A stretch of 64,000 bases of DNA from Rhodoplanes sp046000175 (lineage in GTDB: Bacteria > Pseudomonadota > Alphaproteobacteria > Rhizobiales > Xanthobacteraceae): the NCBI RefSeq assembly GCF_046000175.1, contig NZ_JBEOMB010000005.1:92757-156756 (forward strand). The letters run 5' to 3'. The position numbers and the translations under genes were made by a program. The notes under the pieces are model-generated. The model saw only the letters and a list, made by a program, of their open reading frames with translations, made no database searches and was not told where the DNA came from. How positions within the stretch are numbered: the stretch's first letter is position 1; each line of letters opens with the position of its first letter. Of this stretch, positions 17,766 to 26,145 are shown in pieces.

Positions 17766-18896
17766 ATGACACTCCTCGGACTCGCTGTCGCCTTCTGCGG
17801 CCTGACCGTGCTCGTGCATGTCGCGAGCGTCGCCATCGCATCGTGGCGCTGCCGCGCGCCCTCGCGCCCGCTGGCGCCGATGCCCGGAACACCACCCGTC
17901 ACGGTCGTGCGGCCGGTGTGCGGCATCGAGAACTTCATCGAGGAGACGCTCGCCTCGACATTCCGGCTCGATTATCCCGACTACGAGATTCTGTTCTGTG
18001 TCGCCTCTCCGTCGGACCCGGTGATCCCGCTGGTCGAGACGCTGATGGCGCGGCATCCGCAGGTTCCGGCGCGGCTGCTGATCGGCAACGATCCGGTCAG
18101 CAGCAATCCCAAGCTCAACAACTGCGTGAAAGGCTGGCACGCGGCGCGCCACGACTGGATCGTGCTCGCCGACTCCAACGTGCTGCTGCCGGCCGACTAT
18201 CTGCAGCGGCTGCTGGCGACCTGGCGGGCCGACACCGGCCTCGTCTGCGCGCCGCCGATCGGCAGCCGGCCGGACGGCTTCTGGGCCGAGGTCGAATGCG
18301 CCTTCCTCAACACCTATCAGGCGCGCGCCCAGTATGTCGCCGACACGATCGGGCTCGGCTTCGCCCAGGGCAAGACGCTGTTCTGGCGCCGCGACGTGCT
18401 GGAAGCCGGCGGCGGCCTCGAGGCGCTCGGCGCCGAGGTCGCCGAGGATGCCGCCTCGACCAAGGTGGTGCGCGGGCTCGGCCTGAAGGTCCGCCTCGCC
18501 GACGCGCCGTTCGAGCAGCCGCTCGGCCGCCGCCGCGCCGCCGAGGTGTGGCGCCGGCAATCGCGCTGGGCGCGGCTGCGGCGCGCCTGCTTCCCGGGCT
18601 GGTTCCTGCCCGAGATTCTCACCGGCGGCGTGTTTCCGGGCCTCGCCTTGGCGATCGCGGTCGCCGCGCTGGACGGCCCGGTGCTGCCGCTCCTGGTGCT
18701 GTTCTGGCTCGCCTGGTACGGCGCCGAGATGGTGCTGGCCCGCGCCGCCGGCTGGCATGTCGGCCGCTGGTATCCGCTGCACGGCCTGCTGCGCGATCTG
18801 ATGCTGCCGGCGCTGTGGCTCGACGGCCTCCTGGGCCAGTCCTTCGAGTGGCGCGGCAACGAAATCAGGGTCGAGGCCGACAGCCGCGCCGTCTGA
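17766..18896 (+). CDS. GT21-family lipid glycosyltransferase (ceramide/diacylglycerol glycosyltransferase-like)
   Basis: This 376-residue membrane glycosyltransferase has an N-terminal transmembrane helix (about 2-26), a GT-A domain with TVVRPVCGIENFIEETL, the metal-binding DSN (D136), an acidic base region E227-D228, and the family-21 signature R/Q-x-x-R-W seen as QSRW (265-268). Two or three hydrophobic segments follow. GT21 includes ceramide glucosyltransferase, rhizobial processive lipid glycosyltransferase Pgt and HpnI. Divergence from a PlcP-type phosphoesterase suggests it glycosylates the released diacylglycerol to make phosphorus-free glycolipids. Acceptor and sugar donor are inference. 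ATG at 17766 directly precedes the membrane anchor. Confidence 0.8.
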   Translation: MTLLGLAVAFCGLTVLVHVASVAIASWRCRAPSRPLAPMPGTPPVTVVRPVCGIENFIEETLASTFRLDYPDYEILFCVASPSDPVIPLVETLMARHPQVPARLLIGNDPVSSNPKLNNCVKGWHAARHDWIVLADSNVLLPADYLQRLLATWRADTGLVCAPPIGSRPDGFWAEVECAFLNTYQARAQYVADTIGLGFAQGKTLFWRRDVLEAGGGLEALGAEVAEDAASTKVVRGLGLKVRLADAPFEQPLGRRRAAEVWRRQSRWARLRRACFPGWFLPEILTGGVFPGLALAIAVAALDGPVLPLLVLFWLAWYGAEMVLARAAGWHVGRWYPLHGLLRDLMLPALWLDGLLGQSFEWRGNEIRVEADSRAV

Positions 18897-18994
18897 TCGC
18901 GCGCTCCGCTACCGTCGTTCCGGGTCGCACGGAACCTGTCCGGATGGGCCGACTTGGCCCCTCAGGACAAATTTCCAGCGGGCGGGAGCGACCC

Positions 18995-19549
18995 ATGCGG
19001 ACCAGCCTCACACGACACGTTTCGACCCGGACCTCTTCGACCCGGACCTCTTCGGCGCGCACCGCCGCGCTCGCGGCGCTCGCCGCGCTCGCCCTTGCGG
19101 GAGGCTCGACCCTCGCCATGGCCCAGGGTGGTGGTGGTGGCGGCGGCGGAGCCGGGGGTGGAGCGGCCGGCGGGGGAGCCGCAGGCGGGGCCTCGGGAGG
19201 CGCGGCGGGAGGCGCGGCCGGTGGCGCCGCGACCGGAACCGGCTCGGGCAGCTCCGGGATCGCGCCGAGCGGCACGCCGAGCGCCGGCGTCCCCTCGACC
19301 GGCTCGGTGTCGACGGGCGGCACCCCGATCGCGCCCGGCCCGGCGCATCCCGGCCAGGGGCTGAACAGCCCGGGCACGGCGACGACGCCGACCGGCCGCG
19401 GCACCACCGGCGCGTCGGTCGGCCCGACCCTGCCGAACAGCTCGGCCGCCAGCGGGTCCGGCACCTCGACGCCCTCGCTCAACGGCATGGGCACGCCCGA
19501 CATCATGAACGGCATGCCGCGCAACGGCACCAACACGCCGGCGCGCTGA
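18995..19549 (+). CDS. Gly-rich secreted protein of unknown function
   Basis: This 184-residue protein has an Arg/Thr/Ser-rich start, a hydrophobic Ala/Leu signal core (about 24-38) and a cleavage-like AMAQ site. The mature part begins with a run of eight Gly and many GGA/GAA units, then a Thr/Ser/Pro/Gly-rich disordered tail. No domain is recognised. The start is ATG 18995, with GGGAG ten bases upstream. Similar low-complexity secreted proteins are frequent in Hyphomicrobiales; no function is proposed. Confidence 0.6.
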   Translation: MRTSLTRHVSTRTSSTRTSSARTAALAALAALALAGGSTLAMAQGGGGGGGGAGGGAAGGGAAGGASGGAAGGAAGGAATGTGSGSSGIAPSGTPSAGVPSTGSVSTGGTPIAPGPAHPGQGLNSPGTATTPTGRGTTGASVGPTLPNSSAASGSGTSTPSLNGMGTPDIMNGMPRNGTNTPAR

Positions 19550-19670
19550 ACCGGGGCGTCACGGGCCATCGCGGGCCGCCTCTTGCGGCCGGTCGTCTCC
19601 TGGTATCTGGTCTCGGCATCGCGGCGCTCCGCCGCCCGATCGTCAGGACCTTCGCCGCAGGACGACCGCC

Positions 19671-20450
19671 ATGGATCTCGGACTCGCCGGCCGCACCGCC
19701 ATCGTCTGCGCCTCCAGCCGCGGGCTCGGGCGCGCCTGCGCCCAAAAGCTCGCCGAGGCGGGCTGCACCGTGGTGATCAACGGCCGCGACCGTGATCACC
19801 TCACCGCGGTCGCCATCGAGATCGCCGAGAGCACCGAAGCGGCCGTGATCCCGGTGGTCGGCGACGTCGCGACGGCGGAGGGCCAGGCGGCGCTGCTGGA
19901 GGCGTGCCCGACGCCCGACATTCTGGTCAACAACAATGCCGGCCCGCCCTTCCGCGACTTTCGCGAGCTCGATCGCGAGGCGATCCTGAAGGGCGTCGTC
20001 GCCAACATGGTGGCGGCGATCGAGCTGACCCAGAAGGTGATCGACGGCATGCGGGCGCGCCGCTTCGGCCGCATCGTCAACATCACGTCGGGCTCGGTGA
20101 AGATGCCGCTGCCGGGGCTCGATCTCTCCTCCGGGGCGCGCGCCGGGCTCACCGCCTTCATGGCCGGCGTCGCCCGCACGGTCGCGGCCGACGGGGTGAC
20201 CATCAATGCGCTCCTGCCCGGCATTTTCGAGACCGACCGGCTGAAGGCGATGATCGCGGCGACGGCCGAGCGGCGCGGCGTCGCCCCCGATTCGGTCGCG
20301 GCCGAGCGGCTCGCCACCGTGCCGGCGCGCCGGCTCGGCACGCCCGAAGAGTTCGGCGCGGCCTGCGCGTTCCTGTGCTCCACGCACGCCGGCTACATCA
20401 CCGGCCAGAGCCTGCTGATCGACGGCGGCGCGTTTCCCGGCGCGTTCTGA
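19671..20450 (+). CDS. SDR-family oxidoreductase lacking the canonical Tyr-x3-Lys pair
   Basis: This 259-residue protein has a Rossmann fold of the FabG-like short-chain dehydrogenases. The cofactor motif is altered (ASSRGLG, residues 14-20, instead of TGxxxGIG), NNAG appears as NNNAGPP, and where YxxxK is expected the sequence is S153-S-G-A-R157. The catalytic-strand Ser (NITSGS) and the C-terminal YITGQSLLIDGG are normal. This fits the SDR subgroup described in conserved-domain databases as not matching the catalytic tetrad (BKR-like). A paralogue at 48708-49511 has the same substitutions, so they are not errors. Activity and substrate unknown. Confidence 0.85.
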   Translation: MDLGLAGRTAIVCASSRGLGRACAQKLAEAGCTVVINGRDRDHLTAVAIEIAESTEAAVIPVVGDVATAEGQAALLEACPTPDILVNNNAGPPFRDFRELDREAILKGVVANMVAAIELTQKVIDGMRARRFGRIVNITSGSVKMPLPGLDLSSGARAGLTAFMAGVARTVAADGVTINALLPGIFETDRLKAMIAATAERRGVAPDSVAAERLATVPARRLGTPEEFGAACAFLCSTHAGYITGQSLLIDGGAFPGAF

Positions 20451-20476
20451 ATTCGACGCGCACAGCCCGCGCTCCG

Positions 20477-20621
20477 CCTCGTCCTGAGGAGCCCGCGCAG
20501 CGGGCGTCTCGAAGGACGCGACCTCGACTTCGGCGACGATCCCAGCTCGTCCGCTGACGCTGGCGGGCTCGTGGCCTCATGGTTCGAGACGCCCTCCTTC
20601 GGAGCGCTTCTCACCATGAGG
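20477..20621. repeat. Palindromic intergenic repeat, family E, copy 1
   Basis: Part of the 324-base gap 20451-20774. It begins CCTCGTCCTGAGGAGCCCGC with GCGTCTCGAAGGACG and ends TGGTTCGAGACGCCC through TTCTCACCATGAGG. This is the CCTCATCCTGAGGAGC/GTCTCGAAGGATG class common in Bradyrhizobium-like genomes. No coding character. Confidence 0.75.
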
Positions 20622-20646
20622 ATCCGCGGTGTCGGCCTGAGCGACC

Positions 20647-20673
20647 AAAAAAACGGGCGCCCGCAGGCGCCCG
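20647..20673 (-). terminator. Rho-independent terminator of the carboxyltransferase-family gene
   Basis: On the minus strand CGGGCGCC-TGCG-GGCGCCCG (20673-20654) is followed by seven T (20653-20647). It lies about 100 bases after the stop of the minus-strand gene ending at 20775. Confidence 0.88.
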
Positions 20674-20774
20674 CTCTTTCTGGACGGTGTTTTTTGTCCG
20701 GAAGTGGCTTCCGGCACGCGGCCGGAGGGTCCTGCCGGCGGCGCGCCCGCCGGCGTTCCGGGAGACGGCGGCTC

Positions 20775-22004
20775 TCAGGCCGCCTTGCCGAGGACGCGCT
20801 TCGCGAGATCGCGGAACTCGCCCTTGGAGAGCAGCTTCTTGTTCTTGAGCGAATAGGCCTTCACGGCCTGCAGCACCGTCATGGCGTCGTCGTCCGACAC
20901 CTGCATGCCGAGATCCTGCAGCCAGATGTTGACCGAATCGATGCCCGAGCCCTTGCCCATCACGATGTCGGCCGGCGGCTGGCCGACCGCGTCCCAGCGG
21001 ATCGGGAACAGCTCGGTCGCCATCTGCTCGCCGCAGTTCTTGAACCAGCTCGTGATGATGCCGGACTCGATCTGATAGAGGCCGGAGCCGACGATCGCCT
21101 TGTTGCTCGGCACCTGCACGCCGGCCAGCCGCTGCACCAGGTTGGCGAGCGGGGTGAGCTTGGTCGTGTCGATTCCGATGTCCTGGCCGTACATGGTCTT
21201 GAGCGCCATCACGACCTCTTCCATCGGCGTGTTGCCGGAGCGCTCGCCGATGCCCAGCACGGTCGTGTGCATCACCTCGACGCCCTCGGCGAGCGCCATG
21301 ATGGTGTTCGCGACGCCCATGCCGAAGTCCTGGTGGAAATGCGCCTCGAGCCGCACGTTCAGGCGCTTCTTCACCTCGCGGGCGAAGTAGCGGGCGGCGT
21401 GCGGCGACAGCACCCCGAAGGTGTCGACCAGCGCCACCGCGTCCATGTGGCCTTCCTTGCCGACGCGCTCGATCAGGTCGATCGCCCATTTCAGCTCGGC
21501 GCGCGAGAAGTCGATCGGGAAGAACACGACCTCGAGCCCGTTGTCGTGGGCGTAGCGGGTCGACTCGATCGAGGTCTCGATCGCCTTCTCCATCTTCCAG
21601 CGATAGGCGTTCTCGACCAGGTGCATGCTGGAGGGGATCTCCATCACGACGCCCTTGACGCCGGTGTCGATCGCCCGCTTCACGTCGTCGACCATGCAGC
21701 GCGCGAAGGCGAAGATCTCGGGGCCGAGATTGCGCTTCACGATCTCCTTGATCGCCTCGTTGTCGGACGCCGAGACCACCGGCATGCCGGCCTCGATGCG
21801 GTGCACGCCGGCCTCCGCCAGCGCCTCGGCGATCCTGATCTTCTCGTCCTTGGAGAAGATCACGCCGGTCTGCTGCTCGCCGTCGCGCAGCGTGACGTCG
21901 TGAACCTTGATCTGCTTGGCGAAGTTCAGGTCCTTGACGGCCTCGTCGGCATAGTTCCACGGGCTCACGAACCAGTCCTTGGCCTTCCACGGCTCAGTCG
22001 CCAT
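20775..22004 (-). CDS. Pyruvate carboxyltransferase / HMGL-like family aldolase (isopropylmalate- or homocitrate-synthase relative)
   Basis: This 409-residue TIM-barrel enzyme belongs to the DRE-TIM metallolyase superfamily. The hallmark HDVTLRDGEQQTG includes R40 and D41, and the metal-binding HFHQDFGMGVAN (about residues 220-231) aligns with HxHND of isopropylmalate synthases. It lacks a C-terminal leucine-type regulatory domain, so it is closer to homocitrate/citramalate-synthase or HMG-CoA-lyase-like enzymes; the exact reaction cannot be decided. Start: ATG 22004 with GAGAGGAG upstream. It is followed by its own terminator. The neighbouring FAH hydrolase suggests organic-acid catabolism (inference). 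Confidence 0.78.
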   Translation of the reverse strand: MATEPWKAKDWFVSPWNYADEAVKDLNFAKQIKVHDVTLRDGEQQTGVIFSKDEKIRIAEALAEAGVHRIEAGMPVVSASDNEAIKEIVKRNLGPEIFAFARCMVDDVKRAIDTGVKGVVMEIPSSMHLVENAYRWKMEKAIETSIESTRYAHDNGLEVVFFPIDFSRAELKWAIDLIERVGKEGHMDAVALVDTFGVLSPHAARYFAREVKKRLNVRLEAHFHQDFGMGVANTIMALAEGVEVMHTTVLGIGERSGNTPMEEVVMALKTMYGQDIGIDTTKLTPLANLVQRLAGVQVPSNKAIVGSGLYQIESGIITSWFKNCGEQMATELFPIRWDAVGQPPADIVMGKGSGIDSVNIWLQDLGMQVSDDDAMTVLQAVKAYSLKNKKLLSKGEFRDLAKRVLGKAA

Positions 22005-22352
22005 CTGGCTGCTCCTCTCGCGCTGCATCTTGTTGGTCGGCGCCGTTGCTCGGCGCCTGTCGTCCGCCGCGACCACGCCTCGCGGCGCGGCCGTCGTTTC
22101 GCTCCTCGGGCCGGTACTCTACAGAGTTTGATTCCGCGCGCGCCGGAAAAGTCGGGCGATCTCGTTGCTCAATCCTCCGATCAGTCATGCAAAAGACGCC
22201 GGACATGGGGCCTCTGCAAAAGCCGCAGAGCGGCCGGAAAGCCGCGCCGCGCAGGCCGAAAAGGGCGCGCCGCGGCGCGGCGTCGCAGCACCGCTGCCGC
22301 AGTGCAGCAGACCCGCGCCCTCGCCGCTCCGGGCGATGACGATCGGGCGAGA
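22005..22352. other. 348-base intergenic region upstream of the carboxyltransferase-family gene
   Basis: It contains the leader and promoter region of the minus-strand gene starting at 22004 and the 3' flank of the FAH-family gene. A small inverted pair (GTCGGCGCC and CGGCGCC near 22034-22058) and G+C-rich low-complexity stretches are visible, but no convincing gene, RNA or terminator. Confidence 0.5.
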
Positions 22353-23219
22353 TCAGGCGATCGGATTGGTGAGGGATCCGACGCCCTCGATCGACACCGT
22401 GACGACGTCGCCCGGCACCAGATAGCGAGGCGGCCGGAACCCGATTCCCACACCGGCCGGCGTGCCGGTGGCGATCAGGTCGCCCGGCTCGAGGGTTACG
22501 TAGGCCGAAACGGTGGCGATGATGGTCGCGGTGTCGAAGATCATGTCGCGCAGCGGCGCCGATTGCCGCTGCTCCCCGTTCACCACGGTCGTGAGCATCT
22601 GGCCGTCGAGCGGCCCCATCTCGTCGGCCGTCACCAGCCACGGGCCGACCGGGCAGAAGCCGTCCAGGCTCTTGCCGAGGAACCACTGCTTGTGGCGCTG
22701 CTGCAGGGCGCGGGCCGTCACGTCGTTGACCACCGTGTAGCCGAACACGTAGTCGAGCGCCTCGGCCGCCGTCACCTTGCTGCAGCGGTGCCCGATCACC
22801 ACGCCGAGCTCGCCCTCGTAGTCGACCGTGCCGGTCGGATCGGCCGAGGCCGGCACCGGCTGCAGCGGATCGGCGAGCGACGAGGTCGCCTTGGTGAAGA
22901 CCACCGGAAACTCCGGGCTCTCCTGCCTGTCGCCCGACTGGTCGACGCCGCTCTGCGCGAACTCCTTGGCGTGCTCATGATAGTTCTTGCCGACGCAGAT
23001 CACGTTCTTGGTCAGCGGCCCGACCGGGGCGGCGAGCGTCAGGCTCGCCAGCACCGTGGCGGGACCGTGCCGGAGCGCATCGGGCGCGCGATCGAGGAGC
23101 GTGATCACGTCGCGCAGGTCGACGGCGGGCGCGCCGTCGATCAGGATCGGGCGAAACTCGTCGTGCGTGACGGTGCCGAAGATCTTCCCCTCGGCGGCGT
23201 GAACGGCGGCGATACGCAT
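22353..23219 (-). CDS. Fumarylacetoacetate hydrolase (FAH) family protein
   Basis: This 288-residue protein has the FAH superfamily fold. The catalytic and metal motifs are visible: ICVGKNYHEHAKE, DYEGELGVVIG with two metal-binding Glu, the Asp-containing VVNDVTARALQ, and the terminal GTPAGVG loop with IEGVGSLTNP. Members include acylpyruvases, 2-hydroxyhepta-2,4-diene-1,7-dioate isomerases and oxaloacetate decarboxylases; the specific reaction is not determined. It starts at ATG 23219. Same-strand neighbours (TRAP binding protein upstream, carboxyltransferase-family enzyme downstream) suggest a catabolic group, although gaps of 138 and 348 bases leave operon status open. Confidence 0.85.
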   Translation of the reverse strand: MRIAAVHAAEGKIFGTVTHDEFRPILIDGAPAVDLRDVITLLDRAPDALRHGPATVLASLTLAAPVGPLTKNVICVGKNYHEHAKEFAQSGVDQSGDRQESPEFPVVFTKATSSLADPLQPVPASADPTGTVDYEGELGVVIGHRCSKVTAAEALDYVFGYTVVNDVTARALQQRHKQWFLGKSLDGFCPVGPWLVTADEMGPLDGQMLTTVVNGEQRQSAPLRDMIFDTATIIATVSAYVTLEPGDLIATGTPAGVGIGFRPPRYLVPGDVVTVSIEGVGSLTNPIA

Positions 23220-23357
23220 GGTGTCCGGGCTGGGCCTTTCCTGCCGGCCGGGAGCGGCCGAGCGCGGCCGGATGGTATGACAAGTGATCCGGCCGGGAAA
23301 GGTGCGGGTGCGCGACAGCGATGGGCGGCGCGCCGGCCACGCTGCGGTGCAGCAGAC

Positions 23358-24434
23358 TCAGGCCCCCCGCGCCTCCAGCACGGCGCGGATCGAGACGCGG
23401 GACCAGCCGGCGACGCGGTCGCGGAACGCCGTGTAGGAGTCGTGGACTTTTTTGGCGAGCGGGTTGCGAGCCGCGACCTCGGCGAGGATCTCGGCAGCGT
23501 GGCCGCGAGCGGCCGCGACGATCTCGTCCGGGAACGTCTCCAGCTTCACCTTGTGACGCTCGATCAGCGCGGCGAGCGCCTCGGCGTTGAGGCGCTCCAT
23601 CTCGGAGAGCGCGAAGGTCGCCTCGGTGGCGCAGGCATGCGCGACGATCGCCTTGAGGTCGGGCGCGAGGCCGGTCCAGGCGGAAAGCGAGACGAGGCAC
23701 TCGCCGGTGCCGTTCGGCTTGTTGAAGCCGGGACCATAGTAGTGCGGCGCCACCCGGTAGAGACCGAGCGCGATGTCGGTGCCGGGGCCGACGAACTCGG
23801 CGCCGTCGAGCACGCCGGACTGCAGGCTCGTCAGGATCTCGCCCGGCGCCGTCGTCTGCGGCGTCGCGCCGAGCCGGCGATAGACTTCGCCGCCGAGCCC
23901 GAGCGAGCGGATCTTGAGGCCTCTCAGATCGGCGAGCCCCGTCAGCGTGGAGCGGAACCAGCCGCCCATGCAGACGCCGGTGTTGCCGCCCATGAACGGC
24001 TTCACGCCGAACGGCGCATAGAGCTCGTCCCACAGCGCCTGGCCGCCGCCGGCCTCGACCCAGGCGACGTGCTCGGCCGGCGTCAGACCGAACGGCACCG
24101 TGGTGTAGAACGCCGCGGCGGGCTGCTTGCCCTGCCAGTAGAACGCCGCCGTGTGGCCCATCTCGACGACGCCGCCGCCGACCGCGTCCAGCACCTCGAA
24201 GGCCGGCACCACCTCGCCGGCGGCGTGGACCGTGATCTGCAGCCGACCGCCGGACATCGCGGAAATGCGCTCGGCGATGCGCTCGGCCGACATGCCGGGA
24301 CCGGGCAGCCGCTTCGGCCACGACGTCACCATGCGCCAGCGTTTCGTCTGCGCGCGCGCGACCGCCGGCGCGGCGACGGCCGCAGCGGCGCCGAGCGCCC
24401 CGCCGGCGAGATGGCGTCGGGTGAAGCTTTTCAT
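23358..24434 (-). CDS. TRAP transporter substrate-binding protein (DctP/TakP type)
   Basis: This 358-residue periplasmic receptor has a twin-arginine-like leader (RRHLAGGALGAAAAVAAPAVARA). The mature start RWRMVTSWPKRLPGPG is characteristic of the TakP group, which binds 2-oxo acids as dimers. Later FMGGNTGVCMGGWF and LQSGVLDGAEFVGP also fit DctP-family receptors. No DctQ or DctM membrane genes are in the window, so it is an orphan receptor or works with a transporter encoded elsewhere. ATG 24434 gives the complete signal sequence. Ligand by analogy only. Confidence 0.85.
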   Translation of the reverse strand: MKSFTRRHLAGGALGAAAAVAAPAVARAQTKRWRMVTSWPKRLPGPGMSAERIAERISAMSGGRLQITVHAAGEVVPAFEVLDAVGGGVVEMGHTAAFYWQGKQPAAAFYTTVPFGLTPAEHVAWVEAGGGQALWDELYAPFGVKPFMGGNTGVCMGGWFRSTLTGLADLRGLKIRSLGLGGEVYRRLGATPQTTAPGEILTSLQSGVLDGAEFVGPGTDIALGLYRVAPHYYGPGFNKPNGTGECLVSLSAWTGLAPDLKAIVAHACATEATFALSEMERLNAEALAALIERHKVKLETFPDEIVAAARGHAAEILAEVAARNPLAKKVHDSYTAFRDRVAGWSRVSIRAVLEARGA

Positions 24435-24526
24435 GTCAGGCTCCTGAACTCGTGACGGTACGCCGGCCGCACGCGCAGGGTCACGTTGAACATCGTCGCG
24501 CGGGTGAAGCGTCATGTACTTGCTCT

Positions 24527-24650
24527 GGTCGTCCCGGGGCGGCGCGAAGCGCCGAGCCCGGGACCCATAACCCCTGTCTATCGTGAACCACTGCCACAGG
24601 GCGTATGGATCCCGGGCTCGCGGACCTGCGGTCCGCGCCCCGGGATGACC
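24527..24650. repeat. Palindromic intergenic repeat related to family B
   Basis: GGTCGTCCCGGGGCGGCGCG and CGCGCCCCGGGATGACC form the ends of a 124-bp element. Inner arms GCCGAGCCCGGGACCCAT and ATGGATCCCGGGCTCGC pair as well. It lies between the TRAP receptor gene and thiD. Confidence 0.8.
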
Positions 24651-24673
24651 AGCTCGGAGACCGTCGCCCCACC

Positions 24674-25486
24674 TCACCACCACCGGTGAAAATGATGCAC
24701 CGGGCCGAAGCCGGTGCCGATGGTCAGGCGGTCGGCGGCCGCGATCGCGGCGGCGACGTAGTCCTTCGCGGCGCCGACCGCGGCGACGAGATCCCGTCCC
24801 TTGGCGAGGCCGGCCGCGACCGCCGAGGAGAGCGTGCAGCCGGTGCCGTGGGTGTTCTTCGTCGCGACACGCGGCGCCGCGAAGCGCGCCACGCCCTCGC
24901 GCGTCACCAGGAGGTCGGCGCTCTCGGCGCCCTCGGCGTGGCCGCCCTTGATCAGCACGGCGCGGGCGCCGCGCGCGAGCAGCGCCTCGCCCTGCCCGCG
25001 CATCTCGGCCTCGGTCGTCGCGACCGAGGTCTCGAGCAGCGCCGCCGCCTCCGGGAGATTCGGCGTGATCAGATCGGCGCGCGGCAGCAAGAGGCGGATC
25101 AACGTCTCGACCGCCTCGGGCGCCAAGAGCCGCGCCCCGCTGGTCGAGATCATCACCGGATCGAGAACGATGTTGCGGGCCCGGTGCTGATCGAGGCCGG
25201 CCGCCACCGCGACGATCGCGGCCGGCACCGACAGCATGCCGATCTTCACGGCTGTGACGGCGAGATCGGAGAACACCGCGTCGATCTGCGCCGCGATGAA
25301 CTCGGGCGGCACGTCGTGGATCGCCGTCACGCCGCGAGTGTTCTGCGCGGTCAACGCGGCGATCACCGAGGCGCCGTAGACGCCGAGCGCCGAGAAGGTC
25401 TTCAGATCCGCCTGGATGCCGGCGCCGCCGCTCGAATCCGAGCCCGCCACGGTCACGGCGATGGGGGTCACGGCGAGCGGGGGCAT
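24674..25486 (-). CDS. thiD: Bifunctional hydroxymethylpyrimidine kinase/phosphomethylpyrimidine kinase
   Basis: This 270-residue ribokinase-fold enzyme phosphorylates HMP and HMP-P to HMP-PP for thiamine synthesis and salvage. Motifs: AGSDSSGGAGIQADLK at the N-terminus, DPVMISTSGARLL mid-protein, and the C-terminal anion hole NTHGTGCTLSSA with the catalytic Asp-equivalent region. The ATG overlaps the thiE stop by one base (TGATG), so it is translationally coupled. It is the last gene of the TPP-controlled thiM-thiE-thiD operon. Confidence 0.93.
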   Translation of the reverse strand: MPPLAVTPIAVTVAGSDSSGGAGIQADLKTFSALGVYGASVIAALTAQNTRGVTAIHDVPPEFIAAQIDAVFSDLAVTAVKIGMLSVPAAIVAVAAGLDQHRARNIVLDPVMISTSGARLLAPEAVETLIRLLLPRADLITPNLPEAAALLETSVATTEAEMRGQGEALLARGARAVLIKGGHAEGAESADLLVTREGVARFAAPRVATKNTHGTGCTLSSAVAAGLAKGRDLVAAVGAAKDYVAAAIAAADRLTIGTGFGPVHHFHRWW

Positions 25487-26145
25487 CAGGCGGCGCGCTC
25501 CGCCAGGGCGCCGTCGACGATCGCCCGCAGCGTGCGGGCCGCGACCTCCGGATCGGGGGCGAGCGACAGCGCCGAGATGACGGCGACGCCGTCGGCGCCG
25601 GCCGCGACCACCGGCGCGGCGTTGCCGATCTCGATGCCGGCGATGCCGACCACAGGCATCAGCGGCGCCCGCCGGCGCAGCACGGCGCGGATCTTCGCGA
25701 GCCCCTCCGGCCCCATCGGCGGCGCCGGATTGTCCTTCGACAGCGTCGCATAGACGCCGCCGACGCCGGCGTAGTCGAGCAGATCGAGCGGCACGCGCTC
25801 GGCCTGGTCGAGCGTCTTGATCGAGTGACCGACGATGGCGCCCGGTCCAAGGATCGCGCGCGCGTCCTCGACCGCCATGTCGTCGGGGCCGACATGGACG
25901 CCGGCGGCGCCGGCCGCGAGCGCGACGTCGACGCGATCGTTGATCACCAGCGGCACGCCGAGCGGCGCCAGCACCTCGATCAGCGCCCGCGCCTCCTCGA
26001 TCATGCGCCGGGTGCTGCCGTGCTTGTCGCGCAGCTGCAGGAGCGTCGCGCCCCCCGCCACCACGGCGCGGGCGAGATCGACGAGCGGGCGCCCGCCGGC
26101 GCGCTCCGGATCCAGGATGGCATTGAGACGCACGTCGACGGTCAT
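25486..26145 (-). CDS. thiE: Thiamine-phosphate synthase
   Basis: This 219-residue TIM-barrel enzyme joins HMP-PP and HET-P to thiamine phosphate. Motifs LLQLRDKHGSTRRMIEEA, LVINDRVDVALAAGAAGVHVG and the phosphate-binding GIAGI are intact. The ATG directly abuts the thiM stop (TGAATG), which indicates tight operon coupling. The usual substrate loop around SKDNPAPPMG contains a Pro-rich variation. Confidence 0.92.
   Translation of the reverse strand: MTVDVRLNAILDPERAGGRPLVDLARAVVAGGATLLQLRDKHGSTRRMIEEARALIEVLAPLGVPLVINDRVDVALAAGAAGVHVGPDDMAVEDARAILGPGAIVGHSIKTLDQAERVPLDLLDYAGVGGVYATLSKDNPAPPMGPEGLAKIRAVLRRRAPLMPVVGIAGIEIGNAAPVVAAGADGVAVISALSLAPDPEVAARTLRAIVDGALAERAA

Noticed and set aside
20571..24455. 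A 1,294-codon plus-strand frame
   Set aside because: It covers three confident minus-strand genes and their spacers, including a repeat and a terminator; composition artefact.
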